This document shows positions 58,808 to 64,000 of a DNA stretch of 64,000 nt, one piece after another (position 1 is the first letter of the stretch; the number at the start of each line of letters is the position of its first letter). Where the stretch lies: assembly GCF_001411555.2 (NCBI RefSeq), contig NC_049901.1, positions 14,671,190 to 14,735,189 on the forward strand, read 5' to 3'. The notes beneath the pieces were generated by a model that worked only from the letters and a program-made list of their open reading frames with translations, was not told the DNA's origin and searched no databases. This DNA comes from Juglans regia (taxonomy: Eukaryota; Streptophyta; Magnoliopsida; Fagales; Juglandaceae). The position numbers were made by a program, and so were the translations under genes.

Positions 58808-59514
58808 GGTTCGATTTTTGACAAAATTTAAAATCGAACTGGTATGCACCGATTTTACATTTTCAAGAATCAATTTCGCACCGGTTAACCCCTAAACCGG
58901 TACTTCCGACTTTATAGGTTTTGATCCGATTTTTCAATTTAATATACTATATACCATATTATATACCATATTATATAATATATATATATAATAGTATATT
59001 ATAGTATATAATACTATAATGATAATATATTGCAGTATATTATAATATATATTATAATTGTATTATAGACCATAATGATATATTATATTATGGATTATAG
59101 TAATATATTATAATGATATATTATAGTATATTATAATATATAGTGATATAGTGTTAGTATAACTATTAATACGCATTATATAGTATTAATATAATTATTA
59201 ATACAATAGATTATAGTGATATAAGATTTTAAAATTTAATATTATATTAATTAGTAATTTATCATATAATACAAAATTATTTTATATATAATCATATATT
59301 ATATATAAAAATTATATACAATATAAAAAATTATAATATATATAAATCGGTCTGATTCGGTTTTAGAAAAAAAAATCAAAATCGGACAAATTTTGACCGA
59401 TTTTAAAAAAAATAAAATTAATATCGTACGAAACTAAATTCAACATGGGACCAAATCCACCGATTCAATCTGAAACAGTCCGATTTACAGTTCACCAATT
59501 GTTTTTTACACCCC
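58796..59514. mobile_element. Probable non-autonomous DNA transposon with AT-rich core
   Basis: The left end is GGGGTGTAATCGGTTCG and the reverse complement of the right end is GGGGTGTAAAAAACAATTGG, a short inverted repeat typical of hAT-like MITEs. The interior is almost pure TATA/ATAT palindromic sequence from 58940 to 59340. No clean TSD was found. Confidence 0.5.
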
Positions 59515-59520
59515 TGCTAC

Positions 59521-60148
59521 TAGGGCTGTACACAAACCGGCCGGACCGACCGCCGCCGACTCAGACCGACTGCCGGATTCAAGAACCGGCCGAAACTGAC
59601 AGAGAACCGGTCGGCCGGCAGTAGGAAATTAAGGAAATCGTTGTCGGCCGGTTCGGTCTGCGGTTCAATCCCGGTCTAAACTGATGAACCGGCCGACGTC
59701 TTATATATATATTTTTAAAATATATTTCTTATATAAAACGACGCCGTTTCACTTAAATAAGTGAAACGGCGTCGTTTTTTCTTTGGAACTTTAAAAAAAA
59801 AACATATGGAAGGGCGCTGTTTGGCTTAAAACCCAAACGGCGTTGTTTCAAAATGGATTTAATTGCCCCTCGCCCCTCTTCTTCTTCTTCCCCGCGTCTT
59901 CTTCCTTCCTCTATTTCACCTGCAACTCTCTTCTACTCTCTCATGGTAAACGGCGGCACATCTCTTCTCCGTGACAAAGACGCCGACTGCAGACCGAGAA
60001 ACCGAACCACACCGCGCCGAGATCGATAATATCTGTTTTCTCTCCTCTAATCGATCGGTTTCGGCCGATTTTTTCATCTCATAGCAGACATTGGTTCGGC
60101 ATCAATTTGACACCAAAATCGCGCCGAGCTCATCGATTTTCAACCCTA
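59521..60148. mobile_element. Non-autonomous hAT element, 628 bp, 8-bp TSD
   Basis: The ends are TAGGGCTGTACACAAACC and (reverse complement) TAGGGTTGAAAATCG. The element is flanked by a perfect 8-bp duplication CCTGCTAC (59513-59520 and 60149-60156), the hAT TSD length. It has no transposase frame. It contains a long hairpin at about 59736-59780. Confidence 0.85.
59736..59780. repeat. 20-bp-stem hairpin AAAACGACGCCGTTTCACTT
   Basis: Inverted arms AAAACGACGCCGTTTCACTT and AAGTGAAACGGCGTCGTTTT are separated by a few A/T bases. GC-rich motifs of the GACGCCGTTT kind recur nearby (GGCGTTGTTT at about 59840). Confidence 0.85.
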
Positions 60149-60405
60149 CCTGCTACCAATACCACAGCAAATTAGTGTTATAAAGGTAATTTGATGATTT
60201 GATGATACTTTTTACTTTCCTTCTTTTGGGTGCGGAAAGAGAAGTAGGAACTCAATCCCCCTCCAAAAACGAAGCGGGTTTTAAGGAGCCGTTACAGACT
60301 CCCTCGGGAAAACACGCGGGCAAACATGTCGGCCAAACACTCCCTTTCCAATAACAACAGTCATTTTTGCCAGACAACTCTCACTCTGTCACTGTGTGCT
60401 CTCTG

Positions 60406-60412
60406 TATAAAG
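60406..60412 (+). promoter_or_regulatory. Candidate TATA box of the DUF630/632 gene
   Basis: TATAAAG lies in a CTCT-rich context about 1.1 kb before the ATG. It implies a long 5' leader (about 60440-61512) that may contain an intron and upstream ATGs. No transcript data are available. Confidence 0.4.
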
Positions 60413-61512
60413 CAAAGTATTTTCTCTTCGGTTTTTAATGCTCCTACAACCTCCCTCTCTGCCCTGTAACCCACCAGAGTCGGTTTTTAGACAAAGAAAA
60501 ACGATAAAAAATCGTTTTAAGAAAGAGAAAAAAATTCGAGCAGTTCCTCTTTCTTTCTACTCCGCAATTTCATTAATTTTTTGTTATAAATGAACTGCAA
60601 TGAAATAATTGTTCCCATTTAGACACACATATCGAGGCTCCTTCCGTGTAGTCTTAACTGTAGCTGTAGCAGATTCCTTCATCGCTCTCACTGCTTTCCA
60701 CGTCTGGTTTTCCTTGGTACTACATCTTTTATCATCTTACGCTTCTTTGCAAAATCTCGGAACCATTGCCGCCAAGTGGAAGCGGATACGCTCATGTTCT
60801 TCAATTAATCCCTTTCAGTATGTTCGAGTTTCGGATGATGGCTTCGATTTTATTATCCTCTCCCCTACTACATCTCTTGCGTGCTCTGCTTCACTGTCTT
60901 TCATGAAAACAACCAGTCCTCTGTTTCGGTCTCTGAGCAGAGTGTGAAAGGAGGTCCTACGATTTGCTCTCATTTTTATCATCTGTGTCTTTCCCTTTTC
61001 TCTGAGCCAAGCTTTATCGTTAAGTGGGTTTCTCGCGGAAAAGGTTGCTCTGTTTTCCTCTGATCAAGACCACATGATCAGGGTTCGTGGAAATAAGGAC
61101 TCTTTGATTTTTAAGTCCTGTTGAAGTGAGTTTTTGGTGTTTTTTATATTTCACTTTGGAGGCTTGCACATTAAGGTTTGTTACTTTGATTAATGAAGTG
61201 AGTTGTACAATCTCACCAGAGAGTTGGCTGCTTAGGCGTTTAAGTGGATTTTTTTTCGAGTGTTTGTTTACCCGGAAAATATTATGGGTGTCTGAATTCT
61301 TAATTTTGTACAAGGTCTGGTTCAAGTGGGATTTATATTATTGAGAGATTCTCTGTGAAGGCTCTTGAAATGGGGTTTGTCAAATTTTCACCGTAAGGTT
61401 GAATCTTTAGGCTCACTGTGATTTTATTGATGTGTGTTTTTGCTGGAGGTTATGTTTGGACTCTGAAAAATCGGATATATTGTTTTGACCTCGCCTCAAA
61501 CTTGTGGTGAAA

Positions 61513-63408
61513 ATGGGTTGTACGAACTCCAAAACTAAGAAAAGTGAAGCTCTCCGTCTCTGTACAGAACGGAGGAGACTCATCAAGCAGGCCATTGATT
61601 CAAGGTACTCCCTTGCAGCTGCTCATCTATCTTACCTCCAATCCCTCAGAAACATTGGCATTGCTCTTCGGCAGTATGCTGAGGCAGAGGTCTTGATAGA
61701 ACCATCATTACTGACCTCGGATAAGACCCCATCGCATTCGTCTTACCCATCTCCTTCTCCATCACATGTTGCCGAAGTCTCGGACTCACCATTGCACAAT
61801 GAGAGCCCAATTTCGCCACCTGTGGCGGCTTTAAGTTATATGAGGTCAAGGGGTAGTGGTGCTCTGACTTTTGTGGTCAATCCGAATGGTGGTGATAGTT
61901 ATGTGGATGAGGAATCAATGGCATTTCCAATGCCACCACCCCCTCCACCTCCTCTGGAGTCAGGTTCTTGGGATTTCTTTGACCCCATTGATGATAGTGA
62001 GAGCTTTAGGTTTGTGGGCCAGAGTGGGTTGGATGTGGAGTTAGATGATATGAGTGGATGGAGACAGTTCAAAAGCAAAGTTGATTTAGGTGGGACTGAT
62101 GAACGTCACGAAGGAACGTTTAGGCCCAAATCAGAGCTAAATGTTGGTGAAATTCCTGGTAATTTAGCTATTCGATATGATACAAATTGTGCATCAGTTG
62201 AGCGTAATGATTACGCTCATTTAATTACTTCAAGAGGAGTTGAAGGTTCTCAACAAACGATTGATGGTAAAGTGAATCGGCTAGGATCGGGACCTAATAA
62301 TGTTAATAGGTTACCTGATTCTTCTGCTCTAGAAAAGTCCAGTTCAAAGAGGGAGAAAACAATGGCGGAGAAAGAATTATGTGCAGAAAGAGAGGACCCT
62401 TCAGAGTTCATTACTCACAGAGCTAAAGATTTTCTTTTGAGCATAAAGGATATAGAGCATCGCTTCTTCCGAGCTTCTGAATCCGGTAGGGAGGTCTCCA
62501 GGATGCTAGAGGCAAACAAAATCGGGGTTGGATTTTCTGAGATGAAAGGTAGTCATTGTGGTTTTTGTTTTATTTTTTTAATTAAGTGAAAGGTAGCCAT
62601 TTTATTAGAGAATTGTGTTTATCACTCGATCTACTGAATTGCTTTCTAATTATTTATCATGTAATGCAAATTCCCTTTATACTTATGCTGGCTTAAATAT
62701 AAATATTTACTTGACTTTATTTGTAAGTTATTTGTTATTGAATTTTTTCTGCTAGCTTCTAATAATAACTCAATTCTTGTAGGGAAATCATCTGCCTTGG
62801 CTTTGGGAGCTTTCCAGCTTGTTTGCTGCCATTGCAAACCTGCATTTGTTACCCATGGTAATTTCTAGCTTTTCACGTAGCACCAATGATCGGTTGCATT
62901 GAACCTTGGAAAAATCTGGGTATAGTAGCCATATTTAAAAGATGTAGAAAGCTGTATCTAATAAAACAAAACAATGAGAGACTGCTTTAGTTAATATTAT
63001 GTTTCAATATATTTTTGCTTTGCTTAGGAATTTACGAGTTTCAATTAATAAGGCTATCATCTGCATAATGTACAGCCAACTGAGAGAACACCTTTCAAAT
63101 CTCAGGCTTAATGAAGTACAACTTTTGTCAGGGGACACTTTCAACATTTCCTGCACACCCTTGCCTTAATATTGGTTTTCTGTGTTTGTGTAGAACCTTC
63201 ACAAAATGTAACTAAGGTTATTACATGGAAGCGGACAACATCTTCAAGGTCATCCTCGTCTAGGAATCCTCTTGGCACAGCATCTAAAGAAGATACCGAT
63301 GACAGCATAAGTGATTTTGGTGAAGAGTTCTGCATGATTGCGGGAAGTCATTCATCTACCCTAGACCGACTGTATGCATGGGAGAGAAAAATTTATGACG
63401 AAGTAAAG
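61513..63408 (+). CDS. DUF630/DUF632 protein (NRG2/REL2-like), first three coding exons
   Basis: Exons are 61513-62548, 62783-62857 and 63194-63408, with GT-AG junctions and matching phases. The gene continues past the right edge. The start MGCTNSK is conserved in the family and its Gly2 is a probable N-myristoylation site, so I reject the in-frame GTG codons just upstream. DUF630 covers about residues 1-60 (CTERRRLIKQAIDSRYSLAA, YLQSLRNIGIALRQYAEAE). A Pro run (MPPPPPPPLESGSWDFFDP) follows, and DUF632 starts around residue 310 (FLLSIKDIEHRFFRASESG) and includes TKVITWKRTTSSRSSSSRN, GEEFCMIAGSHSSTLDRLYA and WERKIYDEVK. Family members include NRG2 in nitrate signalling and REL2 in leaf shape. 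The exact role here is not known. Confidence 0.9.
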
Positions 63409-63449
63409 GTATGTAGTTGGAGCTAAAACATCTTCTTGATCTCTTAAGT

Positions 63450-63665
63450 CTTGTTTGGATAATGAGTTGATCTTAACTCGTCTCGTCTCATCTCATCTAA
63501 TCATTATAACTTTCCCAAACTTTCAAATAAAATATAATAAATAATTCAACTTTTTCAAATCTCAAAACCAAAATAATATTAAAAAACTATATTCTAACGA
63601 CATTTTATTCAACTTTTAACTCTCATCTCATCTTATCACATCTCAACTCATTATATGGGATCTGG
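63450..63665. mobile_element. MITE in intron 3 of the DUF630/632 gene
   Basis: The left end is GTTTGGATAATGAGTTGATC and the reverse complement of the right end is CCCATATAATGAGTTGAGAT. The core is shared with the MITE at 55.8 kb. The rest of the window (63409-64000) is intron with no exon recognised. Confidence 0.7.
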
Positions 63666-64000
63666 TGTTATTTATCATGGAGCATTCTCAATACTAAACT
63701 GATCACAACTTCATGACTCAGGACATAAATATGCTCTTAATATGAATCGTGTTTGGGAGCTCTATCAAAGATAGCATCTTACGAGTCCTTTTAAAAGCGA
63801 TTGGCTTTATGTTGATTTCAGATTTTAACTGCATTATGGTATCTTGTTTTGGATCGTATGTTATTTACTTTATGAAACGTGTACATATTCTAGTGTATTA
63901 TGGCATCCTAATTCTTGTAAGATATACTTTTATGTGCTGTAAATACAAGTCTGATAACCTGTTATATTTAAAAGATGCTTCATGGAATAATATTTCAAAT

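Noticed and set aside
58940..59340. Dense TATA/ATAT stretch as a possible origin or promoter
   Set aside because: It is better explained as the AT-rich core of a non-autonomous DNA transposon.
60609..60947. A 112-codon plus-strand frame upstream of the DUF630/632 gene
   Set aside because: It does not begin with ATG, has no domain, and lies in the probable 5' leader.
1..64000. CRISPR array, operon or bacterial contamination
   Set aside because: The direct repeats found are LTRs, TSDs, microsatellites or MITE arms. Genes have introns and plant families.

Overview
The window is nuclear DNA of a flowering plant, most likely a woody eudicot. The evidence is long intron-containing genes with GT-AG junctions, plant-only protein families, and dense nested plant retrotransposons. 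MITE copies whose ends begin GTTTGGAT and carry TGAGTTGAGATGAG-like runs recall Fagales (walnut, hickory, oak) genomes. That assignment is from memory and is inference only.

Four host loci are visible. (1) 5778-10072 (+) is an apparently intact ten-exon type I inositol polyphosphate 5-phosphatase of the BST1/IP5P5 kind. (2) 17185-18663 (-) is an intronless EIN3/EIL transcription-factor gene with one in-frame TAG at codon 55. (3) 50124-50249 and 56172-56302 (+) are remnants of a CUE-domain gene split by a young Copia insertion. (4) 61513 to the right edge (+) is the 5' half of a DUF630/DUF632 (NRG2/REL2-like) gene. The host genes sit at the two ends and around 17-19 kb.

Most of the rest is transposable elements, many nested, and target-site duplications (TSDs) can be read directly for many of them. 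1-4.7 kb is a decayed Ty3/Gypsy element (-) whose 5' LTR holds a 5'-truncated LINE (TSD AAAACAACAC). 10.56-17.05 kb is a 3'-truncated Copia (-) holding a 2.6 kb solo LTR (TSD AACAT). 21.65-31.56 kb is a full-length L1-type LINE (-) holding a 4.1 kb solo LTR exactly at the ORF1/ORF2 junction (TSD CCTCT). 31.77-39.14 kb is a second full-length LINE (-, TSD AAATCTTCTAG) inserted in a foldback/MITE. This second LINE holds a 1.75 kb palindromic Gypsy-derived insert (TSD ATTAG). 39.53-42.9 kb is a degenerate Copia (+) with a SINE in its 5' LTR. 43.0-45.0 kb is a Copia fragment (-) hit by a third LINE-type copy (45.0-49.0 kb, +, TSD AAAACTAATAG) with an internal deletion in RT. 50.25-55.69 kb is a young Copia (-) with 403-bp LTRs differing by four substitutions and one hairpin-loop flip. 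59.52-60.15 kb is a non-autonomous hAT with a perfect 8-bp TSD. Several MITEs lie in intergenic or intronic DNA.

The most unusual object is the insert at 35225-36978. Two arms of about 720 bp, each carrying the LTR 3' end and the last part of pol, face outward around a 314-bp loop, and the whole is bounded by a 5-bp TSD. It looks like integration of an aberrant palindromic retrotransposon cDNA. Other points worth checking are a 131-codon overlapping frame starting 8 nt upstream of the phosphatase start, the nonsense codon in EIL, and the loop inversion between the Copia LTRs. I saw no tRNA or rRNA genes and no CRISPR array.
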